A stretch of DNA of 64,000 nt, taken from positions 620,001 to 684,000 of the forward strand of contig NZ_KQ758600.1 of assembly GCF_001457025.1 (NCBI RefSeq). The letters run 5' to 3'. Within the stretch, counting starts at the first letter, position 1; the number at the start of each line of letters is the position of its first letter. The translations under genes and the position numbers were made by a program. Below are positions 8,976 through 15,803 of the stretch, piece by piece. This stretch comes from Pseudarthrobacter enclensis. GTDB taxonomy: Bacteria > Actinomycetota > Actinomycetes > Actinomycetales > Micrococcaceae. Below the pieces are notes generated by a model that saw only the letters and a program-made list of their open reading frames with translations, had not been told where the DNA came from and did no database searches.

Positions 8976-9417
8976 CCACGTGGTTCCACCAGGTCAGCGG
9001 GGACGCGACGGGGAACCGCCTGCCGGTCACCGACCTGGGAATGATGCGGACAAAGTGGTCCTTGAGTCCGGCTTCCCAGGGGAACAACGTGAGTCCCGCT
9101 CCACGCATGAGGTCGGGTGAGGGGTCCAGTTCCACCGCATGCCCCTTGACCTCGACGCTCCAGGCCGTCAGCGGTTCGCCTCCGGTGCCGTCCGCTTCGA
9201 GCGCGACGGCGGCGTCCCCCGTGGCGGCGTGCAGCTTGGTTCCGTCTCCGGTCCGGAAAACCAGGGACCCGTTGTCCACCTTGTAGTTGACCGGGAAGAT
9301 TTCCGGGTTTCCATCCACCACGACGGCCAGGTGGCCCACTGTCACGGTGCGGAGGAGGTCCCAGCAGTCATCGGCTCCCAGCTTTTCCATATCGTGCCCG
9401 GTTGAACTGTTGCTCAT
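8947..9417 (-). CDS. pyridoxamine 5'-phosphate oxidase-like FMN/F420-binding protein
   Basis: 156 aa with a split-barrel PPOX fold: DDCWDLLRTVTVGHLAVVVDGNPEIFPVNYKVDNGSLVFRT, then the TKLHAA and VALEAD strands. Such proteins bind FMN or F420; the exact reaction is unknown. It is divergently transcribed from a homologous gene at 9549 of the same length. Upstream are a palindrome (9453-9468, ending 36 nt before the ATG) and TACGTT 7 nt before the start. Similar small PPOX/F420-type and nitroreductase proteins are common in mycobacterial dormancy regulons. The P1B ATPase gene overlaps its 3' end. Confidence 0.9.
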   Translation of the reverse strand: MSNSSTGHDMEKLGADDCWDLLRTVTVGHLAVVVDGNPEIFPVNYKVDNGSLVFRTGDGTKLHAATGDAAVALEADGTGGEPLTAWSVEVKGHAVELDPSPDLMRGAGLTLFPWEAGLKDHFVRIIPRSVTGRRFPVASPLTWWNHVGGATRAGLA

Positions 9418-9452
9418 ACAGCAGAACGTAGCGTTTCAGGCGCGGCAAGGAC

Positions 9453-9468
9453 AGGGCATTTTGTCCCG
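9453..9468 (-). promoter_or_regulatory. DosR/DevR-like palindrome for the leftward PPOX gene
   Basis: Minus-strand core GGACAAAATGCCC (CGGGACAAAATGCCCT with flanks), 36 nt before ATG 9417. Its GGGAC half-site is the one closest to the mycobacterial DosR box. Confidence 0.55.
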
Positions 9469-9499
9469 GACCATGCTGCGGCGCCCCGGGAGCCTGCTA

Positions 9500-9515
9500 C
9501 GGTCTTTGGGCCCTT
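9500..9515 (+). promoter_or_regulatory. DosR/DevR-like palindrome for the rightward PPOX gene
   Basis: Plus-strand core GGTCTTTGGGCCC, ending 35 nt before ATG 9549. It shares the 131-bp divergent intergenic region with the site at 9453, so each gene has its own box. Confidence 0.58.
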
Positions 9516-9536
9516 CCAGCATCCGGCCCAGCGCCC

Positions 9537-9542
9537 TAGGCT
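9537..9542 (+). promoter_or_regulatory. -10 box TAGGCT, leaderless promoter
   Basis: TAGGCT lies exactly 6 nt before ATG 9549, with no Shine-Dalgarno sequence, so transcription would begin at the start codon. Confidence 0.6.
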
Positions 9543-9548
9543 CTGGGC

Positions 9549-10019
9549 ATGACCAACAAGAACATGGTGCCGGAAGCCGAGGTACTGGACACCGATGAGT
9601 GCTGGCAACTGCTGGGGAACACCAGCGTTGGCCGGCTCGCCGTCGTCGTCGACGGCGTCCCGGATGTCTTTCCCGTGAGCTTCGCACCGGACGGGGGCGG
9701 GTTGTTGTTCCGCACAGCCTCCGGAACGAAACTCCAGGCCATTGAGGCCAACCCGCGGGTTGCCTTGGAGGCGGACAGCGTCAGCGCCGAGTTCGGGCTG
9801 GCCTGGAGCGTGGTGGTCAAGGGCAAGGCCGTCCTGGAGAACGGGGAGGGGCAGGCCCTGAACCAGACGCGCCGCGGCCTGTTCCCCTGGCAGGGAGTGG
9901 GGCAGGACCATCTTGTCCGCATCGTCCCGGACACTGTGACGGGCAGGAAGTTCACCGTCACGGCGTCCGGAACGTGGCGGACGCCCCTGGATGAGGCCAC
10001 CAGGGCAGGCTTCGAATAA
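9549..10019 (+). CDS. pyridoxamine 5'-phosphate oxidase-like protein (paralogue)
   Basis: 156 aa PPOX-fold protein: DECWQLLGNTSVGRLAVVVDGVPDVFPVSFAPDGGGLLFRT, TKLQAI, VALEAD. It aligns end to end with the divergent neighbour, so the pair arose by duplication or inverted rearrangement. A flavin or F420 oxidoreductase role is inferred from the fold only. The start is fixed by a leaderless -10 (TAGGCT, 6 nt upstream) and the palindrome 35 nt upstream. Its TAA stop overlaps the region where the next gene should start (see the DUF5655 entry). Confidence 0.9.
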   Translation: MTNKNMVPEAEVLDTDECWQLLGNTSVGRLAVVVDGVPDVFPVSFAPDGGGLLFRTASGTKLQAIEANPRVALEADSVSAEFGLAWSVVVKGKAVLENGEGQALNQTRRGLFPWQGVGQDHLVRIVPDTVTGRKFTVTASGTWRTPLDEATRAGFE

Positions 10020-10399
10020 CCGCTGTTGACCAGGGTCCGGTCCCGCCGGACGTCGGGCGCTTCTTTGCGGACTCCCCCGCGGGCCTTGACGTCTACCGGG
10101 CGGCCGAACGCATCGCATCGTCGTTCGGCCCCATGGAAGTGCGGGTCGGCAAGAGCCAGGTTTCCTTCCGGCGCCGCCGCGGTTTTGCCTACCTGTGGCG
10201 CCCGGGCGCCTACGTGAAGTCCACGGTTCCCGTGGTCCTGTCGGTGGCGTTGCCCGCCGAAGACCCATCCCCGCGATTCAAGCAGGTGGCCCATCCTTCC
10301 CCCGCCATCTGGATGCACCATCTGGAGATCACGGACAGCAGCCAGGTGGACGGCGAGGTGGCCGGATGGCTGCGGCGGGCCTGGGACCATGCCGGCTGA
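10016..10399 (+). CDS. DUF5655 domain protein lacking a canonical start codon
   Basis: The frame open from 9995 to 10399 encodes a recognisable DUF5655 protein: RFFADSPAGLDVYRAAERI, then KSQVSFRRRRGFAYLWRPG, SPRFKQVAHPSPAIWMHHLEI and VAGWLRRAWDHAG. The family's N-terminal FF..SP region is present, but no ATG, GTG or TTG occurs in frame before the internal ATG 10133, which would leave only 88 aa. ATA 10016-10018 is followed by ACC GCT GTT GAC, exactly where an overlapping ATGA start would be expected. One G to A change at 10018 would turn ATG into ATA while changing the upstream stop TGA to TAA. It is either started from ATA, started at 10133, or freshly inactivated. DUF5655 function is unknown to me. 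Confidence 0.6.
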   Translation: MTAVDQGPVPPDVGRFFADSPAGLDVYRAAERIASSFGPMEVRVGKSQVSFRRRRGFAYLWRPGAYVKSTVPVVLSVALPAEDPSPRFKQVAHPSPAIWMHHLEITDSSQVDGEVAGWLRRAWDHAG

Positions 10400-10458
10400 C
10401 CCGGCCGGATAACCCGGCCGTGCCCAGGCGCGCGGGTTTGCCCGAGCCGTGGCAGGGA

Positions 10459-10474
10459 AGGGACCGATGGCCCT
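10459..10474 (+). promoter_or_regulatory. DosR/DevR-like palindrome upstream of the GyrI-like gene
   Basis: Core GGACCGATGGCCC, ending 35 nt before ATG 10509. The site contains an in-frame ATG (10467), which argues against translation starting that far upstream. Confidence 0.58.
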
Positions 10475-10508
10475 GTCCCACCCTGGCGACCTCCCCGAAG
10501 CTGGTGCC

Positions 10509-11006
10509 ATGAACGATTCCACCACGCGGCCCGGCCGCGCACCGCAGCGGATCCACCTCACGGAGCAGCCGGTGGCTGTGGTCCGCGGGCGCGTGCCCAT
10601 GGCCTCCCTGCCGGACTTTCTTGGCCGTGCCTTCGGCACAGTCATGGCGGCAGTCCGGCGGCAGGGTGCGGGACCGTCAGGCCCACCTTTCGCCCGGTAC
10701 TTCGGGATGCCCGGGGAGTCGGTGGACGTTGAGGCCGGCTTTCCCGTCGAAGGATCCTTCACGGCAGCGGACGGCGTGCTCAGCGGTTCCCTGCCGGAAT
10801 CCGACGGGGTGGAGGCCCTCCATGTGGGCCCCTATGACACCCTCGGGCAGACCTACGACGCGATCCGGCAGTTCATGGGCGCAGAAGGCCTGGTACCTGC
10901 CGGGAACATGTGGGAGTACTACCTCAGCGACCCGGACAAGGAACCGGACCCGGCGGCCTGGCAGACCCGTGTGGTCTGGCCGGTCAACGCGGACCCTTCC
11001 CGGTAG
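10509..11006 (+). CDS. GyrI-like small-molecule-binding domain protein
   Basis: 165 aa. The strand pattern QRIHLTEQPVAVVRGRVPMASLPDFLGRAFGTVMAAVRRQG, FARYFGM, VDVEAGFPV and VEALHVGPYDTLGQTYDAIRQFM matches the stand-alone GyrI-like/AraC effector-binding (SHS2) domain, including the usual acidic WEYYLSDP...WQTRVVWPV end. Such proteins bind hydrophobic small molecules or interact with gyrase; the ligand is unknown. There is no DNA-binding domain. The start at 10509 is chosen over ATG 10467 because the latter lies inside the palindrome. GAAGCT 6 nt upstream is a weak -10. Its 3' end overlaps the convergent DUF1003 gene by 23 bp. Confidence 0.88.
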   Translation: MNDSTTRPGRAPQRIHLTEQPVAVVRGRVPMASLPDFLGRAFGTVMAAVRRQGAGPSGPPFARYFGMPGESVDVEAGFPVEGSFTAADGVLSGSLPESDGVEALHVGPYDTLGQTYDAIRQFMGAEGLVPAGNMWEYYLSDPDKEPDPAAWQTRVVWPVNADPSR

Positions 11007-11466
11007 GGGCGGCCGGGCCGTCGCCGCCGGCAGGCCGCAGGGGGCTGTCCCCGTGGGTCTCCGCCCCGCGCAGCAACATCCGCAGTTCCTCCAGGAGCTC
11101 CAACTGCCGGGTGTTGACCGCCATCAGCCGCTCTATCTCAGCCTTCGACTCGACGTCCGTTTCATAGTCGTGGCGTGCCATGGCCGCGGCGATCGCGTCC
11201 TGGCGTTTGGCCGCGATCAGGAGGATGGCGCCCTGCAGGCCGGCCAGCATGGACAGGAACAGGTTCAACAGGATGTACGGATAGGGATCCCACGCCGCGA
11301 CGGCAAGCACGTAGGTGTTGACGGCGGCCCAGGCCGCCATGAACAGGATGAAGATTCCCACGAACGTCCAGCTGCCCATGCCGTTGCGCAGGACGTCGGC
11401 CGCCCGCTCTCCACGGCTCAGCCCTTCCTTGTGCCGCACATGCCAGGTTGTCTTGTGCTCGCTCAT
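10984..11466 (-). CDS. DUF1003 two-TM membrane protein
   Basis: 160 aa. After a basic N-terminus come two TM segments (SWTFVGIFILFMAAWAAVNTYVL and YPYILLNLFLSMLAGLQGAILLIAA) with the DUF1003 signature DPYPYILLNLFLS...Q, and a cytosolic helical tail with a coiled-coil look (IERLMAVNTRQLELLEELRMLL). Function is unknown; the family is often near ion-transport genes. The ATG at 11466 has a leaderless -10 (TACCCT, 6 nt upstream); an in-frame ATG at 11499 lacks support. The 3' ends of this gene and the GyrI-like gene overlap tail to tail. Confidence 0.88.
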   Translation of the reverse strand: MSEHKTTWHVRHKEGLSRGERAADVLRNGMGSWTFVGIFILFMAAWAAVNTYVLAVAAWDPYPYILLNLFLSMLAGLQGAILLIAAKRQDAIAAAMARHDYETDVESKAEIERLMAVNTRQLELLEELRMLLRGAETHGDSPLRPAGGDGPAAPTGKGPR

Positions 11467-11472
11467 GAGGCA

Positions 11473-11478
11473 AGGGTA
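11473..11478 (-). promoter_or_regulatory. -10 box TACCCT, leaderless promoter
   Basis: Minus-strand TACCCT, then TGCCTC, then ATG 11466: the 6-nt spacing seen at many genes here. Confidence 0.5.
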
Positions 11479-11504
11479 GTGCCCGGCACGGATGTGCAAA
11501 CCGG

Positions 11505-12989
11505 TCAGAAACCCGATGAACTGCCGGAGCCGGAAAAGCTGCCGCCGCTGCTTCCATATCCCGTGGTGCTTCCGTCGCCTCCCCGGGCGGAGCTGACGCT
11601 GCTGACACCGGCGTTGAGGCCGGAGTTGAACGTGGCCACGGTGAAGAAATGGTATGACGGGTACACCGTCCCGAGGATGCTTGGCTCGTAGGTGCGCCCG
11701 CGTCCGCCCAGCCCGTCCTGGGCAGCTTCCATGTCCTTGCGCATCAGCGCGGCTTCACGGTCGTTCTTCGCATAGCCGGCAATGACCGTTTCGGCATGGT
11801 TTTCCAGGAGCACTGCCAGGCGGCCACGGGCATCATTCAAACGGTCCAGGGCCGTCTCCGGCGTGGTCCGGCCCACGGCGAGTTCCGCCGTCCACCGTTC
11901 GATGTCGCGCAGGCTGTGGTCGCGGAAGGACCGCAGCGCGGCCGCAGTGGCCGAGTCCCCTTGGCCGTGGCGTTTTGCGAGGAGCTGTTCAAGGCCGGAA
12001 AGATCGCTGCGGAACGGTGCCAGTTGCCGGTCCCAGGCAGCCTGCCAGCTGTCCGAGCGGTTCAGCAGGGCATTGGTGTCGGCAATGACATCATCCAGGG
12101 CATCGAGTTCAGCGGCGGCGTCGGCGTAGTCTTTGGCCAGCTTCAGGTTCCGGCGGCGGCCCAGGTCCCGGCCGCTCAGGGCGTGCACCTGTCCGGCCAG
12201 TCCGGAGGTGTTGGTGTACCGGTTCTGGAACGTCCGGTGCTTTTCCAGCACCCGGGCGCCGTACCGGGAGGACTCCGGGATGGTGCGCGCATTGAGTTCC
12301 GTGACGTCCAGGTCCATGCTGACGCTCGCGTAGCTGCGGTCACCGCGGCCGATTTCCTTCCGGCTGGCGGACCTCGTCACACCCCGCACCACCAGCCAGG
12401 CGCCGGCACCCAGCACGGCGAGCCCGCCGGATACCCAGGCCGCCACCAGGAACCCGGCAGACTGGTACCAGGGCTGGTTCATCAGGGCCGCGGCCCGGCG
12501 GACACCAACGATGGTCCCGTCCGTCCACTGCGCGTCCCGCAGCAGATCCTTGGCGGCGTCCTGGATGTCCGTTCGCTGTTCCAGCGTCACTTTGCGGTCC
12601 TCGCCCATGTAGGTACCCACGTGGCGGCCCACCGGGTCGAGGGCGAAGATGAAGAGCCCGTCGGCCCATTTCTGCCCGTCGGCGCTGATCCAGTCGGGGT
12701 GCACCGACCGGGCGAATCGAAGCACTTCCTCGTTGAGGTTGTCCTCCGACCGCCCGTTGTAGGTGTAGATCGCCACCCTGGTGGGCTCATGGAAGTCGAT
12801 TGCCTCAACCGCCGGGACCAGGGTGCTCCGGTCAAGCACGCCGGCGGTGTCCTCCACCACCACCGCGGACGGGGGGACTGCCAGGGCTGCGCCTGCGCCG
12901 CCGAGGACCACTGCAACGGGCACCAGAAGGAGGCTGCCCAGCAGGAGCAGCCTGCGTACCGCGGCGGCGGGCCGCCGGCCTACTGGCAT
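11505..12989 (-). CDS. exported TPM-like / DUF5129-type protein
   Basis: 494 aa. An N-terminal hydrophobic signal or anchor (LLLLGSLLLVPVAVVLGGAGAALA) is followed by a TPM-like domain that starts VVVEDTAGVLDRSTLVPAVEAI and includes VAIYTYNGRSEDNLNEEVLRFA and KWADGLFIFALDPVGRHVGTYMGED. A second TM lies near residue 190 (GFLVAAWVSGGLAVLGAGAWLVV). A long charged helical region follows, and the C-terminus is Gly/Ser-rich (GGSFSGSGSSSGF), a tail common in YgcG/TPM proteins. The start at 12989 has a strong GGAGGG site; ATG-less extension to 13019 is unlikely. Function is unknown; an envelope role is likely. Two palindromes lie upstream. Confidence 0.78.
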   Translation of the reverse strand: MPVGRRPAAAVRRLLLLGSLLLVPVAVVLGGAGAALAVPPSAVVVEDTAGVLDRSTLVPAVEAIDFHEPTRVAIYTYNGRSEDNLNEEVLRFARSVHPDWISADGQKWADGLFIFALDPVGRHVGTYMGEDRKVTLEQRTDIQDAAKDLLRDAQWTDGTIVGVRRAAALMNQPWYQSAGFLVAAWVSGGLAVLGAGAWLVVRGVTRSASRKEIGRGDRSYASVSMDLDVTELNARTIPESSRYGARVLEKHRTFQNRYTNTSGLAGQVHALSGRDLGRRRNLKLAKDYADAAAELDALDDVIADTNALLNRSDSWQAAWDRQLAPFRSDLSGLEQLLAKRHGQGDSATAAALRSFRDHSLRDIERWTAELAVGRTTPETALDRLNDARGRLAVLLENHAETVIAGYAKNDREAALMRKDMEAAQDGLGGRGRTYEPSILGTVYPSYHFFTVATFNSGLNAGVSSVSSARGGDGSTTGYGSSGGSFSGSGSSSGF

Positions 12990-13039
12990 GTTCCCTCCAG
13001 CACGGTTCCAGCCTCTCACGCTGCCGGTGCCCTGCGGGA

Positions 13040-13054
13040 AGGGCCTTTGGGCCT
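13040..13054 (-). promoter_or_regulatory. DosR/DevR-like palindrome A in the 13.05 kb divergent region
   Basis: AGGGCCTTTGGGCCT, an almost perfect inverted repeat. Its core ends 51 nt before the leftward start at 12989. Because that gene has a Shine-Dalgarno leader, the extra 16 nt matches the 35-nt spacing measured to a transcription start instead. Confidence 0.5.
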
Positions 13055-13068
13055 GCGGAGCCGCGCGC

Positions 13069-13084
13069 AGGGACCTAAGACCCT
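13069..13084. promoter_or_regulatory. DosR/DevR-like palindrome B in the 13.05 kb divergent region
   Basis: AGGGACCTAAGACCCT, the copy closest to the mycobacterial DosR box (GGGACTWWAGTCCC). It lies 30 bp centre to centre from palindrome A, about three helical turns. It could serve the leftward gene as a tandem site or the rightward CPBP gene. Confidence 0.55.
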
Positions 13085-13229
13085 TATCCGTTCTTCGCAG
13101 CTGCGGGCATGCTTAAGGCCCATCAAACGTCCTGCGCCGCATGCGATGGAGGGTGCGGCGCAGGCCGGCACGGACCCGCCGGCCACCGGCACATGCCTGA
13201 GTTACAGGATCCGGCGTTTGGAGGACATT

Positions 13230-14147
13230 ATGGGTGCCGTCAGTTCATCGGTGCGGAAGCACCCCTTGTGGTGGTACTTCCCCCTGACTTTCGTGCTGTC
13301 CTGGGGAGCCATTGTCCTGGCGGTGTGGATCTCCACGGGAGGCCTGTCCCCTACCCCGGACCAGTTCCGCCGCACCGTTCCGGTCACCGTGCCTGCCATG
13401 CTGCTGGGCCCGGCGGTGGCAGGCATGGCCCTGACGGGGATGGCGTGGGGAACAGCCGGTTACCGCAGCCTGTGGTCCCGGCTGCTGGCGTGGCGGGTCG
13501 GGCTGCGCTGGTACCTCTTTGCCCTGCTGGTCGCGCCCGTGACGATGGCCGTCGTCGTCCTCGTGTTGCGGCTGTCGTCGCCGGACTACAGCCCTGGCCT
13601 GTCAGCTGCCGCTGACAAAGCGGCCACCGTTGCCCTCGCTGCGGTCCTGGGAGCCGTGACCGGGCTCTTCGAGGAAATCGGCTGGACCGGGTTCGCCACG
13701 CCGGCGGCGCGGCGGCGCTTCAGCGTGCTGAGGACAGGAATCCTGGTGGGCGTGCTGTGGGGGGCCTGGCACTTCTTCGTCAGCCTGTGGGGCGGTGGCG
13801 GCACCAACGGAGGAATCTCCGCCGGGACATTAATGTCGCTGTGGGTCCTGGGCGTTTTCGCGGGGCAACTGACCGCTTTCCGGGTACTGATGGCCTGGCT
13901 GTATGAGCGGACCGGAAGCCTGCTGCTGGCGGCCCTGATGCACGCGAGCCTGACGGCCTTCCAATTCATCCTCAACCCGACGGCGCCGGGTGTCCCGCAG
14001 CAGGTCTATCCGTGGGGTTACGCCGCCGCGGCCTGGCTGGTGGTCGGGGCCGTGGCGCTCGCAGGCAGCGCCGGCCTGACCCGCCGGAGCGTCTGGCACC
14101 AGTCCCGCGGGGTCGGCAACCGCTATGCAACACCCACCCATCCCTGA
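13230..14147 (+). CDS. CPBP-family intramembrane glutamic endopeptidase
   Basis: 305 aa with about eight TM segments. The catalytic signature GLFEEIGWTGFATPAARRR carries the paired glutamates of motif 1, GAWHFFVSLWGG supplies the second motif (H), and the C-terminal LLLAALMHASLTAFQFILNP supplies the third (H..N). These are membrane proteases (Abi/CAAX-like) whose substrates here are unknown. ATG 13230 follows GGAGG at 7 nt. It is followed 11 bp later by a zinc alcohol dehydrogenase on the same strand, so a two-gene operon is likely. Confidence 0.9.
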   Translation: MGAVSSSVRKHPLWWYFPLTFVLSWGAIVLAVWISTGGLSPTPDQFRRTVPVTVPAMLLGPAVAGMALTGMAWGTAGYRSLWSRLLAWRVGLRWYLFALLVAPVTMAVVVLVLRLSSPDYSPGLSAAADKAATVALAAVLGAVTGLFEEIGWTGFATPAARRRFSVLRTGILVGVLWGAWHFFVSLWGGGGTNGGISAGTLMSLWVLGVFAGQLTAFRVLMAWLYERTGSLLLAALMHASLTAFQFILNPTAPGVPQQVYPWGYAAAAWLVVGAVALAGSAGLTRRSVWHQSRGVGNRYATPTHP

Positions 14148-14158
14148 ACAGGAGAAGC

Positions 14159-15214
14159 ATGAAAGCGCTCGTTTACGGCGGCCCCGGCAGGAAATCCTGG
14201 ACGGACGTGCCGGACCCGGCCATCCGCAACCCCGGGGATGCAATCGTCCGGGTGGACACCACCACCATCTGCGGAACGGATCTGCACATCCTGAAGGGAG
14301 ACGTCCCTGCCGTCCAGGAAGGAAGGGTGCTGGGCCATGAGGGAGTCGGCACCATCACGGACGTGGGTGCCTCCGTGACCACGCTTAAACCCGGAGACCG
14401 GGTCATCATTTCCTGCATCAAGTCCTGCGGGCACTGCGCCAACTGCAGGACCGGGCTGTACTCCCATTGCCTTGGCGATGAGGGGGCGTCCGGGATCGGC
14501 TGGGTGTTCGGCCATCTCATCGACGGCACGCAGGCGGAGTACGTCCGGGTTCCGTACGCGGAGAACTCGCTGCACCTGCTCCCGGACGGTGTCAGTGACG
14601 AGCAGGCCGTCATGCTGTCCGATATCTTTCCCACGGGGTTCGAAATCGGCGTCCAGTACGGCCGGGTCAAGCCCGGGGACACGGTGGCGGTGGTCGGCGC
14701 CGGCCCCGTGGGCCTGGCTGCCATGGCCACTGCCGGACTGTACGGCGCAGCCCGGATCATCGCCGTCGACCTCGACGGGAACCGGCTGGAGCAATCCCGT
14801 GGCTTCGGGGCCACCGGGACGGTGCTCTCCTCCGATCCTGGCTGGAAGGACCAGGTACTGGCGCAGACCGATGGCCAGGGAGTGGACGTAGCCATCGAGG
14901 CCGTAGGCATCCCGGCCACCTTCGCCATGTGCACGGATATCGTCCGGCCGGGCGGCAACGTGGCCAACGTTGGCGTACACGGCAAGCCCGTGGAGCTGCC
15001 ACTGGAGCGGCTGTGGATCCGGAACATCAACATCAGCATGGGGCTGGTGAACGCCAACACCACGCCCATGCTGCTGAGGCTGGTGGCGCAGAAGAAGCTG
15101 CCCGCGGAAAAGTTCGCCACCCACCATTTCAGCTTCGGTGAGTTCCTGGACGCGTACGACACCTTCGGCCGGGCGGCGGAGACCCATGCGCTGAAGGTGG
15201 TCATCACGGGATAA
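14159..15214 (+). CDS. zinc-dependent alcohol dehydrogenase (MDR superfamily)
   Basis: 351 aa. N-terminal GroES-like catalytic domain: catalytic zinc ligands in CGTDLHILKGD and GHEGVG, and the structural-zinc cysteines in CIKSCGHCANCRTGLYSHC. Rossmann domain with VAVVGAGPVGLAAMATAGLYGA and VDLDGNR, which points to NAD as cofactor. All four structural cysteines are present, as in bacterial alcohol and polyol dehydrogenases; the ASGIGWVFGHLIDGTQAEYVRVPYA stretch is typical of the group related to yeast-like/formaldehyde-type ADHs. The substrate is not fixed. ATG 14159 has GGAGAAGC upstream. Confidence 0.93.
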   Translation: MKALVYGGPGRKSWTDVPDPAIRNPGDAIVRVDTTTICGTDLHILKGDVPAVQEGRVLGHEGVGTITDVGASVTTLKPGDRVIISCIKSCGHCANCRTGLYSHCLGDEGASGIGWVFGHLIDGTQAEYVRVPYAENSLHLLPDGVSDEQAVMLSDIFPTGFEIGVQYGRVKPGDTVAVVGAGPVGLAAMATAGLYGAARIIAVDLDGNRLEQSRGFGATGTVLSSDPGWKDQVLAQTDGQGVDVAIEAVGIPATFAMCTDIVRPGGNVANVGVHGKPVELPLERLWIRNINISMGLVNANTTPMLLRLVAQKKLPAEKFATHHFSFGEFLDAYDTFGRAAETHALKVVITG

Positions 15215-15262
15215 GCGGCGGTCGCCGCCCACCGGCCCTCGCCGTCGGCGGATCCCGGGGGG

Positions 15263-15268
15263 CATAGT
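15263..15268 (+). promoter_or_regulatory. -10 box CATAGT, leaderless promoter
   Basis: CATAGT 6 nt before ATG 15275; no ribosome binding site between. Confidence 0.45.
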
Positions 15269-15274
15269 GATGCC

Positions 15275-15790
15275 ATGGCTCCTTCGGATCCGGGCGGCCT
15301 CCACTGGCGGCGTGTCCTGGCCACGCTGGGCAACAGCCATGCCAGGACGGCATACGCGCAGATCCTCCTGGGTGCCGGCCTGCCGGAGCTGCTGCCCGGG
15401 GTCAAGGAGCAGCAACGCTCCAGGGCGCTCGCGGCCCTGCTGGCGTCAGGCCTGGTGGAGCAGCGGACCCCGGGCGGGCTGGTGGCGTCGGAAACCGTCT
15501 TCAGGGAATTGCTGGCCCAACAACCCAGGCAACCGCAGACCGGGCCGGACCGCTTCCTGCGCCTCGGACGGATTGTCAATTATCCGGCAAACAGGGCCGA
15601 ACGGCGCCGGCTCCTGGAACGGATCGCCGGGGAGATTGCGGCGCCCGGCGAACAGCTCACAGAGCAGCAGGTCAACGAACGGCTCCTGGACTATGCCGAC
15701 GACGTCGTGCTGCTGCGGCGCTACCTGGTGGACTTTGGACTGCTGCAGCGCACGCGGTCGGGATCGTCGTACTGCCTGCCGCCGGATTAG
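15275..15790 (+). CDS. DUF2087 domain protein
   Basis: 171 aa. The N-terminal half (WRRVLATLGNSHARTAYAQILLG...RALAALLASGLVEQ) looks like a small winged-helix-type module. The C-terminal DUF2087 domain has the signature IVNYPANRAERRRLLERIA...EQQVNERLLDYADDVVLLRRYLVDFGLLQR and a final GSSYCLPP. DUF2087 proteins are proposed transcription-linked or metal-stress proteins, but no activity is established. The gene stands alone and converges on the IclR gene with a 13-bp gap. Confidence 0.87.
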   Translation: MAPSDPGGLHWRRVLATLGNSHARTAYAQILLGAGLPELLPGVKEQQRSRALAALLASGLVEQRTPGGLVASETVFRELLAQQPRQPQTGPDRFLRLGRIVNYPANRAERRRLLERIAGEIAAPGEQLTEQQVNERLLDYADDVVLLRRYLVDFGLLQRTRSGSSYCLPPD

Positions 15791-15803
15791 GGGGCCGCAG
15801 CCC

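Noticed and set aside
10467..10509. ATG 10467 as start of the GyrI-like gene
   Set aside because: It lies inside the conserved palindrome at 10459-10474; the start at 10509 puts the palindrome at the common 35-nt distance.
11796..13230. Extended + strand frame running into the CPBP protease
   Set aside because: Only the part from 13230 resembles a protein family and it has its own GGAGG site; the 5' part is antisense to the TPM-like gene.
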